A DNA stretch of 64,000 nt from Bacillota bacterium (GCA_023434855.1 JAEYSJ010000404.1:1-64000), one strand, 5' to 3'; numbered from the stretch's first letter, positions 9,502 to 18,990 are shown. The notes: generated from the sequence alone by a model not told the origin. Numbers and translations are program-made.

Positions 9502-10389
9502 TTACGATTTCCCTAAACGCGCATTTTCCAAGGCAGTTAAATCCAATTTTTTCATTTTCAAGAAAGCCTCTGTAACTCTACGAATTTCATCCCTTGACCC
9601 AGAAAACATAATCTCATCCATGTTTTCCGGTACAATTTGCCACGATACTCCGAATTTGTCCTTTAACCATCCACATTGTTCTGCTGTAGGTACGGCAGAA
9701 AGTGTATCCCAAAAATAATCAATGTCTTTTTGATCTTTACAGTTTACAATAAATGAAAATGCCTCATTAAAACTGAAATCTACGTCAAATCCGTTATCCA
9801 TTGCTGAAAAATCAATACCGAAAAGTTTAAAAGTGGCATAATTCACCTTTGCTTTTGAGGACATTGCTTCTCCAACGCCGTATCTGTTGATTATTCCTAT
9901 TTCTGAGTTTTTAAAGACTTCCGCATAGTACTTTACTGCTTCTTCCGCTTTTCCGCATACACCATTTGAGAAAAGCAAGTTTGCTGTGATCTTTTGAACT
10001 GTTTTCCCGCTATCCACAAGCATCAACTGCCAAGACAAACCATAGCGATCCTGAACCCAGCCGTACCTCTTACTAAAGGGGTATTCACCAAGTGGCATTA
10101 ATTCAGTCCCGCCTTCTAATAAAGCTGTCCATTTAATATTAACTTCTTCTAAAGAGGAGCAAGCTACCATCAAGGAAATCGATGGATTAAATCTGAAGTA
10201 AGGTCCTGCACTTATTGCCCTAAATTGCTGCCCGGCCAATTTAAAACTTACGAGTTCTGCATCTCCTGAAGGTGTGTTTTCGATAATTGTCGTATTTAAT
10301 AGTTTGGACTGGTCGAATAAACTGATATAAAACAAGGCAGCTTCTTTAGCTTCTTTGTCATACCATAGATGGGGAATAATCTTTTGCAT
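9502..10389 (-). CDS. VOC-fold protein with two PhnB-like (3-dmu-9_3-mt) domains
   Basis: A 295-aa protein made of two tandem glyoxalase/bleomycin-resistance-fold repeats. The first begins MQKIIPHLWYDKEAKEAALF, and the second begins VQKITANLLFSNGVCGKAEEA near residue 128. Each carries the GRxxxxDRYGLSWQ-like signature (YGWVQDRYGLSWQLM and WLKDKFGVSWQIV). Family members are mostly uncharacterised; names such as PhnB do not imply a phosphonate role. The start ATG 10389 has GGGAGAG upstream. It is monocistronic and convergent with the RND operon. Confidence 0.8.
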   Translation of the reverse strand: MQKIIPHLWYDKEAKEAALFYISLFDQSKLLNTTIIENTPSGDAELVSFKLAGQQFRAISAGPYFRFNPSISLMVACSSLEEVNIKWTALLEGGTELMPLGEYPFSKRYGWVQDRYGLSWQLMLVDSGKTVQKITANLLFSNGVCGKAEEAVKYYAEVFKNSEIGIINRYGVGEAMSSKAKVNYATFKLFGIDFSAMDNGFDVDFSFNEAFSFIVNCKDQKDIDYFWDTLSAVPTAEQCGWLKDKFGVSWQIVPENMDEIMFSGSRDEIRRVTEAFLKMKKLDLTALENARLGKS

Positions 10390-10467
10390 ATAAATCTCTC
10401 CCTGTTAGTTTATAGTTACTTGACGAAAGTCGTCGTATTCATAGCATTACCTATTTCCTACCGATAA

Positions 10468-10686
10468 AGGTATGCCGTTGCCCAAGACCACAGGATTGAC
10501 CAGAACCAGTATTCATCGCGCGCCAACCAGATCGGACAATTATTAACTTATGCTATAAACGTGCCATGCTATGCCGTTTTCCGTGACTCCGTAACGAGGA
10601 ACATGCGGCATAAAAATTTTTGCTGTTTGGCCGGCGGTGATCTTTTGGGTATCACGACGGCGTACATTGTGACTGGCAGCGGATAG
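10468..10686 (+). pseudogene. Start-less open frame, possible gene remnant
   Basis: A frame of 72 codons is open between stops in the gap between the VOC gene and the acetyltransferase. It has no start codon with a ribosome binding site. Its translation looks protein-like (for example CCLAGGDLLGITTAYIVTGS near the end), so it may be the tail of a decayed gene. I do not recognise the family. The rest of the 10390-10747 gap holds no other feature that I can support. Confidence 0.25.
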
Positions 10687-10747
10687 TGGGGCAGGTTTGG
10701 GGCAGATGATAGGTCTTGGCCTTGTAGTTTTGTTAGGAGAGAATCAG

Positions 10748-11638
10748 ATGCAATATAACATCAACGGAAAAGAATACACTTATAATGCCAGCATACTTGC
10801 CAATGAACAGATACGACTTAGTTTTAATAATCTGGCTCAAAAAACATTTAGATTAAACTTCGAAACTTGGTATCAGAACGGTTATTGGGAAAAGGGCTAT
10901 ATTCCCCATGTTCTTCTGGACAATAGCCTTGTTGTCGCAAATGTTTCGGTAAACATAATAAATACCATATGGAAAAGCCAAAAAAAATGTTACATTCAGC
11001 TTGGAACTGTTATGACGGACATTGAGTATAGGAATAAAGGTTTGGCACGCTTTTTAATCAATAAAGTCCTGGAAGAATGGACAGATAAATGCGATGCAGT
11101 TTATCTTTTCGCCAACGGCAGTGTACGTGACTTTTATCCTAAATTTGGTTTTGTAACAGCAATTGAATACCAGAGTGAAATGCCTATTAATAAAACCCAG
11201 GGTACTGTAAAAAAGCTTGATATGTCATCTGCACAGGACAGAGTATTCTTACTAAGTAAATATGCAGAATCAAATCCATTTTCAGTTTTGCCAATGTTAG
11301 ATAATGCAGGTTTATTTATGTTTTACTGTACACAGTTTATGATTGATAATATTTACTATATTGAAAAGTATGATGCAATTGTAATAGCAGAATATAAAGA
11401 TGATAACTTATTATGCTTTGATATATTCTGCAGTAATGACAAAGACTTGAGTGATATTCTATCCATCATGGCGACAGAAAGGACTAAAAATGTAGTGTTC
11501 GGTTTTACGCCAAAGCAGGCTTGTGACTACAAAATATCGCAGTTCAACCAAGAAGATACTACGTTGTTTGTTTTAAACAGTAAAGAAAATATCTTTGCCC
11601 ACAATCAGTTAATGTTTCCGTTGCTGTCTCATGCTTAA
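10748..11638 (+). CDS. GNAT-family N-acetyltransferase
   Basis: A 296-aa protein with an acetyl-CoA-binding GNAT core at about residues 80-145. The strand IQLGTVMTDIEYRNKGLARF carries the RxxGxA-type loop (RNKGLA), and the next half includes VYLFANGSVRDFYPKFGF. The C-terminal half (about 150-296) is a second domain resembling the SCP2/Eis-like extension, less certain. ATG 10748 is selected because TTAGGAGAG lies 6 nt upstream; the longer frame to 10697 has no such site. The substrate is unknown. It is monocistronic. Confidence 0.8.
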   Translation: MQYNINGKEYTYNASILANEQIRLSFNNLAQKTFRLNFETWYQNGYWEKGYIPHVLLDNSLVVANVSVNIINTIWKSQKKCYIQLGTVMTDIEYRNKGLARFLINKVLEEWTDKCDAVYLFANGSVRDFYPKFGFVTAIEYQSEMPINKTQGTVKKLDMSSAQDRVFLLSKYAESNPFSVLPMLDNAGLFMFYCTQFMIDNIYYIEKYDAIVIAEYKDDNLLCFDIFCSNDKDLSDILSIMATERTKNVVFGFTPKQACDYKISQFNQEDTTLFVLNSKENIFAHNQLMFPLLSHA

Positions 11639-11664
11639 AAGGGGGGCAGAGCAGGACATTTCTT

Positions 11665-11711
11665 TGACATCAAGATCAGTGATAAAAATGTTGGTAAAAC
11701 GAGAGCGTTCT
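11665..11711 (+). repeat. Dispersed intergenic repeat, copy 1
   Basis: About 47 bp after the acetyltransferase gene resemble the stretch at 22321-22375. Both share ACATCAA, then a CAGTGATAAAA/TAGCGATAAAA core, ATGTTG, AAAACG and GAGCG in the same order. It has no coding potential. See the cluster at 22260-22375. Confidence 0.5.
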
Positions 11712-11738
11712 AAGTGCTCGTTTTGTATTGTCGAGAAC

Positions 11739-11780
11739 AAAAATCCTGCAAGATTTTGAAAATCTTGCAGGATTTTTGTT
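11739..11780 (+). terminator. Strong hairpin terminator
   Basis: A near-perfect stem of about 18 bp, AAAATCCTGCAAGATTTT pairing with AAAATCTTGCAGGATTTT, around a tiny loop, with T-rich and A-rich flanks. It can work in both directions. It ends the acetyltransferase transcript before the peptidase gene. Confidence 0.85.
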
Positions 11781-11864
11781 GTTTCATGAAAATATTTACT
11801 GTAGAAATATTTTCTTATACAGTGATGGTTGTGGTTTTCTATAATACTGCAATGGAGATGAAAT

Positions 11865-13484
11865 ATGAAGAACTTGTTCAAAGGCGCATTAGGCATATTG
11901 GTATTATTTATCGTGGTTGCAATATTTTGGAGACCGAGCACTGGGCCGCACGGTATAAAAATAGTTGCCGAACCGGGAGTAAAGTCGGAGCATTTGGCGA
12001 TGGTTCGAAAAACGGTTGCGATTTTTAATAATATTTTACAGCAGGAGATTGGAGCAACTCTGGAACGGGATGTGACAGTTTTCGTCTGTCCCTCCAGGAA
12101 AAGTTATCGTCAGGTGCTCCAGCGAGAGCTTGGCCTAAACTCGGCTGAGGCAGAGCAAGAGTCAAGAATATCCGATGGCATTTCCCGTGGGAAATCCAAT
12201 GTCTCTGTCGTCCATTTTGATTTGACAGATGGTGCATCTGCTGAATCAAGGGCTTATTTCGCAACAGCTCATGAGTTGTTTCATCAATTGCAATACCAGT
12301 TAACTAGAAATAATATGGGGAAATCTTTGTATTGGCTTGATGAAGGATCGGCTGATCTGGTTGGCGCGATTGTTGCATCAAAATTAGGTTTTCAAAGTTT
12401 AGATAAATGGAAATTAGATCAGATTAATGTATTGAGAGCAGCTGAAAGCCACGTCTCACCGCAAGCAATTATATTTACGGACTTTGACAAGTGGACAACG
12501 TTTAGTGTGCAAAAACAGCATCCATATGAAATGTCCGACTTGATGCTATTCTATCTGCTAAAACAATCAGGACCAAGCGATTATCGGTCGATAATCAAAT
12601 ATTATCGTTTGATCGGACAAGGCATGGAACCCCAGGCCGCTTTTGAACAAACATTTAAAGTTTCCCTTAAAAACATGATGGCAGGATTTGATCAATGGTT
12701 CATCGAGATTACGACCCAGCCGGCCACGATAGAATTTATCTTCGGGCCTGAAGTGCCTGCGCACACAGTAGGTGATTTTGATTTGGGCGCCAAGCTTACT
12801 CGACAGTTTTTGATCGAGAACTGGGGCAAAGATATTACCGGTTCTGTACGGCTTGTACTAACGCCAGGCAAGCCGGCTTTTGCTTATGCTTTGACAAGGG
12901 AATTTGGCATTGGCGATGTTGAAGCAGCGCAGAAGGCGAAAGATATCACTGGGTGGAATGCCGGAAGCACAATAATTATTGATTTAGGGGTAATGACCAC
13001 CAAGCAGCAGAGAATTTTCTCAATTGCAAATTTACTGGTCAGTCGTTTCGAATCTGAAACCACTACCCGAAAGAATTCGGAACAATTATACTGGTTTGTA
13101 AAAGGGACGTCCGACGCTGCTGCGGCTCTGATTGTCGAAAAAAGCGATGCAGCTATAGTGGCCCAGTACCGATACGCTTGGCAGACTTCGGTGCGCAGAG
13201 CGAGGGCGAATCCAGAATTGTCGGAGCTAATAACGCCGCAGTTATGGGATGAAGCCTGCGTTAAATACGGATCAACGCTTGTTAACCATACGGCTGCATT
13301 GGCAGGGTTATATCTAGTGGGCAAGTATGGGGTAGGATCAATCAGCACCTGGTGCAAAGTAGTAAAGGAGACTGGCAGTGCCGAGACAGCCTTTCAAAAC
13401 GTGTTTGGGGTGACTACTGCTCAGTTTTCCCAGGAGTTTTCCGAGTACTTGAATCAATCTGGAAAGTGGCCTGTAAGAAAATAG
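11865..13484 (+). CDS. Membrane-anchored peptidase MA-like metallopeptidase with degenerate second domain
   Basis: A 539-aa protein. One N-terminal helix (about residues 5-24) is a signal anchor, so the body is probably outside the inner membrane. The first half is a gluzincin-type zinc peptidase: HELFH (about residue 139) supplies HExxH, and a downstream LYWLDEGSADL supplies the third-ligand glutamate. The second half repeats the architecture (LYWFVKGTSDAAAALIV aligns with LYWLDEGSADLVGAIVA), but the HExxH position reads IANLLVSRF, so that copy lacks zinc ligands. The start is set by GGAGATGA 4 nt upstream. The substrate is unknown. It may process envelope proteins. Confidence 0.75.
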   Translation: MKNLFKGALGILVLFIVVAIFWRPSTGPHGIKIVAEPGVKSEHLAMVRKTVAIFNNILQQEIGATLERDVTVFVCPSRKSYRQVLQRELGLNSAEAEQESRISDGISRGKSNVSVVHFDLTDGASAESRAYFATAHELFHQLQYQLTRNNMGKSLYWLDEGSADLVGAIVASKLGFQSLDKWKLDQINVLRAAESHVSPQAIIFTDFDKWTTFSVQKQHPYEMSDLMLFYLLKQSGPSDYRSIIKYYRLIGQGMEPQAAFEQTFKVSLKNMMAGFDQWFIEITTQPATIEFIFGPEVPAHTVGDFDLGAKLTRQFLIENWGKDITGSVRLVLTPGKPAFAYALTREFGIGDVEAAQKAKDITGWNAGSTIIIDLGVMTTKQQRIFSIANLLVSRFESETTTRKNSEQLYWFVKGTSDAAAALIVEKSDAAIVAQYRYAWQTSVRRARANPELSELITPQLWDEACVKYGSTLVNHTAALAGLYLVGKYGVGSISTWCKVVKETGSAETAFQNVFGVTTAQFSQEFSEYLNQSGKWPVRK

Positions 13485-13535
13485 AACTGGGAGTGAGGAT
13501 AATGCAGCGGTTTTTAAGAAAAAATTCTCATAAAT

Positions 13536-15275
13536 TTATATTTTATTTGAATTTTTAGCGTCGAATTGAATGCAGTATAACTTCTTATATAACCCATCGG
13601 TATTAATTAATTTATCATGTGTGCCATATTCGACTATTCTACCTTTATCCATTACCAGTATTAAATCGGCCTTTTTAACAGTAGATAAACGATGAGCTAT
13701 AACGAAAGATGTACGACCAATCATTAGTTTGGTTAATGCTTCTTGTACTAATGATTCACTTTCAGTATCTAGTGCTGATGTCGCTTCGTCAAGAATAAGT
13801 ATTCGAGGATTTTTTAATATAGCACGGGCAATAGCGATTCGTTGCCGTTGACCACCCGATAGTTTTGCCCCTCGTTCGCCGATAGGTGTCTCATAAGCAT
13901 TGGGCATGTCCATAATGAAAGCATGGGCATTTGCCGCTTTTGCTGCAGCTATAACAGATTCGCGAGATGCATCAAGGTCACCATATAAAATATTTTCGTA
14001 TATTGTTCCGTTAAATAGCAGTGTTTCTTGTGGCACTATTCCAATTTGCTCACGCAATGATTTAAGTGTTACTTCTTTAACATTGATACCATCAATTAAT
14101 ATATAGCCGGAAACTGGATCATAAAAGCGGGGGATAAGGTTAGCAATTGTTGTTTTTCCGGCTCCGCTCGGCCCAACAAAGGCCACTACTTGCCCAGGTA
14201 TAACCTCAAAAGAAAGATTGCTTAAAACTGGTTCACCTTGTTTGTATTCGAATGTGACATTGCGGTAAGTGACGTAGCCGTTAATAGGTGGCAATACTTT
14301 GGCACCAGGTAAATCTTTAATATCTGGTTCAATATCTATTATCTCAAAAACTCTTTGGGCAGCTGCCAAAGCTTTTTGGATATTACCATAGACACTACTG
14401 AGACGTTTTATGGGGTTGGAAAGATTGATCGCATATGTTAAAAAACTAACGAGTGAACCTGAAGTTAATTTACCACTTATTACTTCATGGCCTCCGTACC
14501 AAATAATTCCGGTAACGCCTATTGCTGTCAGAATGTTAATTACCGGAGTTATTATAGACGTTACTTGGACGGTTTTCATTTGTGCCCGGAAATTTTGATC
14601 GTTTTCGTCATCAAAACGTCCTAATTCATATTCTTCGCGAACAAATGACTTAATTACCCTTACTGATAACAGTGATTCCTGAAGAAACCCAGTGATGTCT
14701 GCTGCCCGTTCTTGTAAAATCCGGCCTTTAATTCGCAGCTTTCGACCAGAAACATTTATTGCTTGTACAATAAATGGTAAACCAATAAAAGTAATTAGCG
14801 ATAGCTTCCAATCAATATAAATCATGAACACGATAGAACCAATTAATACTACTGACTGGGTGATTAATTCAATTACACTATCAACCAAAGCGCTTTGCAA
14901 GGCGGATACATCGTTAGTAATGTAACTCATAATGGCACCTGTCTGGCGAGTTTCAAAAAATAAGAGGGAGAGTCGTTGCAACTGCTGATATATAGCCCTG
15001 CGAATATCAATAATAACTTTTTGCCCAACGTATGCCATGAAATAAGTCTGTCCATATAAAAAGACGCTTTGCATCACAATGAGTAAAATAATACCGACAG
15101 CGATAATATTAAGAGTAACAACGTCTTTTGTAGCTAACACATTATCAATTATATCTCCGATAATTTTTGGGATATATAGATTTACTCCAGCGGCCAGAAT
15201 AGTGCATATCATTGCAATTACTATTCGCAAAATATAGGGTTTAACATAACGAAGCAAACGAAAGTACAGTTTCAT
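13536..15275 (-). CDS. ABC exporter, fused permease-ATPase half-transporter (MsbA/multidrug type)
   Basis: This 579-aa protein has six N-terminal membrane helices (about residues 15-310), then a nucleotide-binding domain. The domain has Walker A GPSGAGKTT, signature LSGGQRQR, Walker B ILILDEATSALD and the H-loop AHRLST. It would act as a homodimer exporting lipids or drugs. The start ATG 15275 is preceded by AGGAGATTAA. It stands alone on the minus strand. The substrate cannot be read from sequence; lipid flipping (MsbA-like) and drug export are both possible. Confidence 0.9.
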   Translation of the reverse strand: MKLYFRLLRYVKPYILRIVIAMICTILAAGVNLYIPKIIGDIIDNVLATKDVVTLNIIAVGIILLIVMQSVFLYGQTYFMAYVGQKVIIDIRRAIYQQLQRLSLLFFETRQTGAIMSYITNDVSALQSALVDSVIELITQSVVLIGSIVFMIYIDWKLSLITFIGLPFIVQAINVSGRKLRIKGRILQERAADITGFLQESLLSVRVIKSFVREEYELGRFDDENDQNFRAQMKTVQVTSIITPVINILTAIGVTGIIWYGGHEVISGKLTSGSLVSFLTYAINLSNPIKRLSSVYGNIQKALAAAQRVFEIIDIEPDIKDLPGAKVLPPINGYVTYRNVTFEYKQGEPVLSNLSFEVIPGQVVAFVGPSGAGKTTIANLIPRFYDPVSGYILIDGINVKEVTLKSLREQIGIVPQETLLFNGTIYENILYGDLDASRESVIAAAKAANAHAFIMDMPNAYETPIGERGAKLSGGQRQRIAIARAILKNPRILILDEATSALDTESESLVQEALTKLMIGRTSFVIAHRLSTVKKADLILVMDKGRIVEYGTHDKLINTDGLYKKLYCIQFDAKNSNKI

Positions 15276-15405
15276 TTAATCTCCTTAAGCGAAGTTTGTA
15301 TTAAATTAGAAGTAGAAAGCTTGTTATAATAAGTTAAAAATACCACAAAAAGTAATATTTTTAAAGAGATTTTGCATAAGAGTAATAACTGATATATTTT
15401 TGCTT

Positions 15406-15446
15406 AACCAACCTCGGTTAATGATTTAATTGAGGTTGGTTTTTGC
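15406..15446 (+). terminator. Terminator-like hairpin in the leader of the symporter gene
   Basis: A perfect 10-bp stem AACCAACCTC (15406-15415) / GAGGTTGGTT (15432-15441) is followed by TTTTGC on the + strand. No + strand gene ends upstream, because the neighbouring ABC exporter is transcribed the other way. The hairpin therefore lies inside the 5' region of the symporter gene at 15577 and may be an attenuator. Nothing else notable was seen in the 15276-15576 gap. Confidence 0.55.
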
Positions 15447-15576
15447 ATAAAATTGACTAGAGACTACCAAATTAATTTCCATTCTGGCTGATACTTAATT
15501 GCAATCGTGGGTGCGCGGGTTTTTTTCTTGATTGCCATAATTGTATATGATAAGCTGAAATAGGGGAGTTACTGCT

Positions 15577-16500
15577 ATGATTTTAAACACAATTGCCAAA
15601 ATAATTACCAAGTACTTTACCATATGGTTAGCGTTATTTTCACTGTTAGCATTCTTTTTTCCCGCTCCGCTAAAGACTGGCGGCGGTTGGATAACAAACA
15701 TGCTTGGTGTAATCATGCTTGGCATGGGTTTAACAATGAAGATTGACGATTTCAAACTCGTTTTTTCCAGGCCAAGAGATGTAATTGTTGGCGTAATCCT
15801 TCGTTACACAATTATGCCTTTAGTCGGCTTTACTGTTGCCAAGATTCTTGGGTTACCGCCTGCTCTTGCTGCCGGGCTTATTTTGGTCGGATGCTGCCCC
15901 AGCGGTACAGCCTCCAATGTGATATGCTTCCTGGCAAGAGGTGATGTAGCTTTATCAGTTACTGTATCGAGTTTTAATATTTTGTTAGCACCTATATTAC
16001 TGCCGCCTGCTTTTCTGTTGCTGGCAGGACAGTATGTTCATGTCGACGCGGCAGGGATGTTTTATGATACTGTCAAAGTTGTGCTAATACCTGTGATGAC
16101 CGGGATATTGCTGCGTAAGTACTATGGCAGCTTTATCAATCGCTTTATGGACTTCATACCTGTAATCACAATTATCATTATGATATGGGTAATAGCTATT
16201 GTGGTAGCAGTTAGCGCTGCGAAATTAGCCATAGTTGCCGGTATTGCATTTATTGCAGTAGCAATGCACAATGGAACTGGGTTTGCCCTTGGTTATGGGA
16301 TTTCAAAAGCCATTGGGATGGCAGAAAACAAAGCCCGGGCGATCTGTTTTGAAGTTGGTATTGAGATGTCCGGATTAGCCGTCGTCTTGGCGATGACTCA
16401 CCTTGATCCTTTAGCGGCAGTACCTGGTGCGATTTTTTCCGTTTGGCATAATATCGTAGGCGGAGTTATTGCAGACTATTGGTCCAAGAGACCAGCATAA
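15577..16500 (+). CDS. Bile acid:sodium symporter family (BASS) transporter
   Basis: A 307-aa integral membrane protein with nine to ten helices. It carries family landmarks: LGVIMLGMGLTM after the first helices, and GLILVGCCPSGTASNV in the crossover region that forms the sodium sites. Later it has CFEVGIEMSGLAVVLA, where BASS proteins have the conserved E and N/S residues of the second sodium site. Bacterial members carry pantoate/pantothenate (PanS), bile acids or other organic anions. The sequence does not decide the substrate. It is monocistronic, with a hairpin terminator following. Confidence 0.85.
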   Translation: MILNTIAKIITKYFTIWLALFSLLAFFFPAPLKTGGGWITNMLGVIMLGMGLTMKIDDFKLVFSRPRDVIVGVILRYTIMPLVGFTVAKILGLPPALAAGLILVGCCPSGTASNVICFLARGDVALSVTVSSFNILLAPILLPPAFLLLAGQYVHVDAAGMFYDTVKVVLIPVMTGILLRKYYGSFINRFMDFIPVITIIIMIWVIAIVVAVSAAKLAIVAGIAFIAVAMHNGTGFALGYGISKAIGMAENKARAICFEVGIEMSGLAVVLAMTHLDPLAAVPGAIFSVWHNIVGGVIADYWSKRPA

Positions 16501-16568
16501 GAAAACAAGGACAGGGGCGTTCTTTCCAATAACTTCTGTTTTGAAGTGCATTCAAGAAAAAACCCCAG

Positions 16569-16602
16569 AAATAGCGCATGACTTTTTCATGCGCTATTTT
16601 CT
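16569..16602 (+). terminator. Terminator after the BASS transporter gene
   Basis: A perfect 13-bp stem AAATAGCGCATGA / TCATGCGCTATTT around a CTTTT loop, with trailing T residues. The following 250 bp before the next gene hold AT-rich sequence with no clear gene. Confidence 0.9.
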
Positions 16603-16852
16603 TTCCTATTCATAGACTTAAAACACGATATCGACATTACCGATTGCTCTGAAATATCCATCCCAATGTAACACATTAATGGTAAAATTATGAATAATTA
16701 CGTAAAATAGGGAGGTGTTTTCAAATTATTAGGAGAATACAACAGTGGATATGTGCTGGGTTCGTATTACAATAACCGTTCGAAATTATTGTAAAATTCA
16801 AGTATTGCAAATACGCATTGCAGTGAAATGTGCTAACTGAGGAGAGGATATT

Positions 16853-17713
16853 TTGGCTCTAATGTATGGGACAATTGTCTGTTTGTTCTTAATGCTTTTT
16901 CTCACTTCGGGCTGTGGCGAAAAAACAGCTGGTACAGAAGAAAACAAATACTTTTCAGGACCGGTTGTACAGGACAAATTTGTGCTGGCCGGTTCAGGCA
17001 GTAATCTTCCGGTAACCGGAAAATTGGTGGAAAGATATAGTGCCAAAACAGGTATGAAAATTGAATTGCCCAGTAGTATCGGAAGTGACGGGGCAATTAA
17101 TGCTGTTAAGTCTGAGAAGTTAGAATTAGGGCTCATATCAAGGCATTTAACACCTGCAGAACGCGAACTGGGTTTGAGAGAAGTGCCATACGCCCGCGTA
17201 GCAGTTGTTTTTGGAGCGCATAAAAATGTTCTTGATACAGGGGTTTCTACCTCGGACGTAATTGATATCTTTAAAGGTTCTAAGATGAATTGGTCTGACG
17301 GCTCAAAGATATATGTATTTGTTAGGGAAAAGAACGACAGTTCAAACCTAATTTTATATGACCAAATACCTGGATTTAAAGATGCTTTATTTGAGTCTTA
17401 TCAAGATCGCAGGTGGGAAATTTTATATAGAGACAGTGATATGGCTTATGCGCTTAATAGGACCAATAGTACTTTTGGTGTGGTAAATTCTACAGATATA
17501 GCAACAAATGATTCTATTAAGGCGTTGGACTTTAACGGCATATCGCCTACCCCGCATAACGTCCTCAACGGTGAATACAAATTAGTCAAAGATCTTTCTT
17601 TCGTTTATGAAAACCAGATTAATAGTCGTGGCATGGAGTTTCTTAATTTCGTGTTTTCACCAGAGGGTCAAAAGATAATAATGGACTGTGGCGCTGTCCC
17701 GCTTGCGAGGTGA
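16853..17713 (+). CDS. PstS-like substrate-binding lipoprotein
   Basis: A 286-aa lipoprotein. A short signal sequence ends in the lipobox LTSGC (about residues 17-21), followed by a periplasmic-binding fold of the phosphate type. FVLAGSGSNLPVTGKL and the SSIGSDGAINAV loop correspond to the phosphate-contacting serine/glycine loops. TTG 16853 is chosen because GGAGAGG lies 5 nt upstream. The gene ends overlapping the upstream leader of a histidine kinase gene rather than pst transporter genes, so it more likely serves as the external sensor partner of that kinase than as part of an importer. The ligand is unproven. Confidence 0.75.
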   Translation: MALMYGTIVCLFLMLFLTSGCGEKTAGTEENKYFSGPVVQDKFVLAGSGSNLPVTGKLVERYSAKTGMKIELPSSIGSDGAINAVKSEKLELGLISRHLTPAERELGLREVPYARVAVVFGAHKNVLDTGVSTSDVIDIFKGSKMNWSDGSKIYVFVREKNDSSNLILYDQIPGFKDALFESYQDRRWEILYRDSDMAYALNRTNSTFGVVNSTDIATNDSIKALDFNGISPTPHNVLNGEYKLVKDLSFVYENQINSRGMEFLNFVFSPEGQKIIMDCGAVPLAR

Positions 17714-17718
17714 TTGCT

Positions 17719-18990
17719 ATGCTATCTAGCTTGCACTTCTCTGACAATTTCGCAAAAAGGATGAAGATATTATCAATATTGATTGGATTGTCCATCAGCC
17801 TAACTATGCCTATTGTTTATTTTGCAATCAGCTGGCAGGAGTTTTACTATCATGCTTTAATCCGCAGTGCAGAATTTGCAAACAAGGCAAAGCGGACAAT
17901 TCAAGAGAATCCTGACCTATGGTACTACAATGTAACTAAGTTTATGGAACTGGCTGATGAATCTAATATTCATAAAGAGATTGAGTCTGTTAAAATATTT
18001 GATGCGAATGGTAATCTTATATTCAATCAATTTTTAAATCATGAGACTAGGCTGACCTATCCCTTTCGCTATCCTATTAGGTATAACAATGAAATTTATG
18101 GATTTGTCGAGGTTCGGGAAAGCGTTCAACAATTAGTTCTGGGAACGGGTAGACTGGCAATTTTCTGTGCTATTATCGGCACAATCATAAGCGTTATTTT
18201 ATATAGATATTCTGTTAGTATCGTAAGGTTAGCCGAGAAAGATATTTGGTGCGCAGAGCAGTCTAAAAGACAAGCTGAGCGAGAGGTAGCACGACTGGAT
18301 CGGCTAAGGATTGTGGGGGAGATGGCAGCCGCTATTGGGCATGAGGTTCGAAATCCGATGACTACGGTCAGAGGTTACTTGCAGTTTCTTTCACAAAAAA
18401 ATGAATTTTTATCCTTTGAATCTCAATTTCAATTATTAATTAATGAATTAGACCGGGCAAATAGCATTATCACCGAATTTCTTTCACTGGCACATAATAA
18501 AGCTGTAACGATGAAAGATTGTAATCTAAATAATCTTATCAAAAAGATCGAACCATTGATTCAGTCTAATGCTCTTATACGAGGATTGTCAGTTCAGCTT
18601 GACTTGCAGAATATTCCGGATATATGTATTGATGAGAAAGAAATACAGCAACTAATAATAAATATTTCACAAAACGGTTTGGAAGCAATGAATTCCGGAG
18701 GATGTCTCTTTATTAAAACAGATGCAGATGAGAATGATGTCAGGTTGTCAATTATTGACCAGGGTAAAGGTATTGATCCCAATCTACTGCCTAAGATTGG
18801 CACTCCTTTTTTTACAACAAAAGAAGCTGGTACAGGACTTGGACTGGCAGTATGTTATAGCATTGCCCATCGACACCGGGCCAACATCGACTTTGAATGT
18901 GGTGGAGGTTGTACAAAGTGCATTATCCGTTTTACGCAACCTGCGAAAAACACTAAACGGCAAAGGGTGGGTTCAACCGGGGATGAGTGA
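17719..18990 (+). CDS. Sensor histidine kinase, partner of the PstS-like lipoprotein
   Basis: A 423-aa kinase. Helix 1 (about residues 12-35), a periplasmic domain of about 100 residues and helix 2 (about 135-155) lead into a HisKA domain with the phospho-accepting histidine in IGHEVRNPMTTVRGYL. The GHKL ATPase follows, with N-box NISQNGLEAM, IIDQGKGIDP and TGLGLAV. No receiver gene is adjacent, as for the Spo0F-directed kinases of spore formers. ATG 17719 is preferred to GTG 17710 because GAGGTGA precedes it. The H-box closely resembles that of the kinase at 25436. Confidence 0.85.
   Translation: MLSSLHFSDNFAKRMKILSILIGLSISLTMPIVYFAISWQEFYYHALIRSAEFANKAKRTIQENPDLWYYNVTKFMELADESNIHKEIESVKIFDANGNLIFNQFLNHETRLTYPFRYPIRYNNEIYGFVEVRESVQQLVLGTGRLAIFCAIIGTIISVILYRYSVSIVRLAEKDIWCAEQSKRQAEREVARLDRLRIVGEMAAAIGHEVRNPMTTVRGYLQFLSQKNEFLSFESQFQLLINELDRANSIITEFLSLAHNKAVTMKDCNLNNLIKKIEPLIQSNALIRGLSVQLDLQNIPDICIDEKEIQQLIINISQNGLEAMNSGGCLFIKTDADENDVRLSIIDQGKGIDPNLLPKIGTPFFTTKEAGTGLGLAVCYSIAHRHRANIDFECGGGCTKCIIRFTQPAKNTKRQRVGSTGDE

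Noticed and set aside
16745..16840. 31-codon ORF just before the PstS-like gene
   Set aside because: Long spacing to its ribosome binding site and unremarkable composition; probably chance in the leader.
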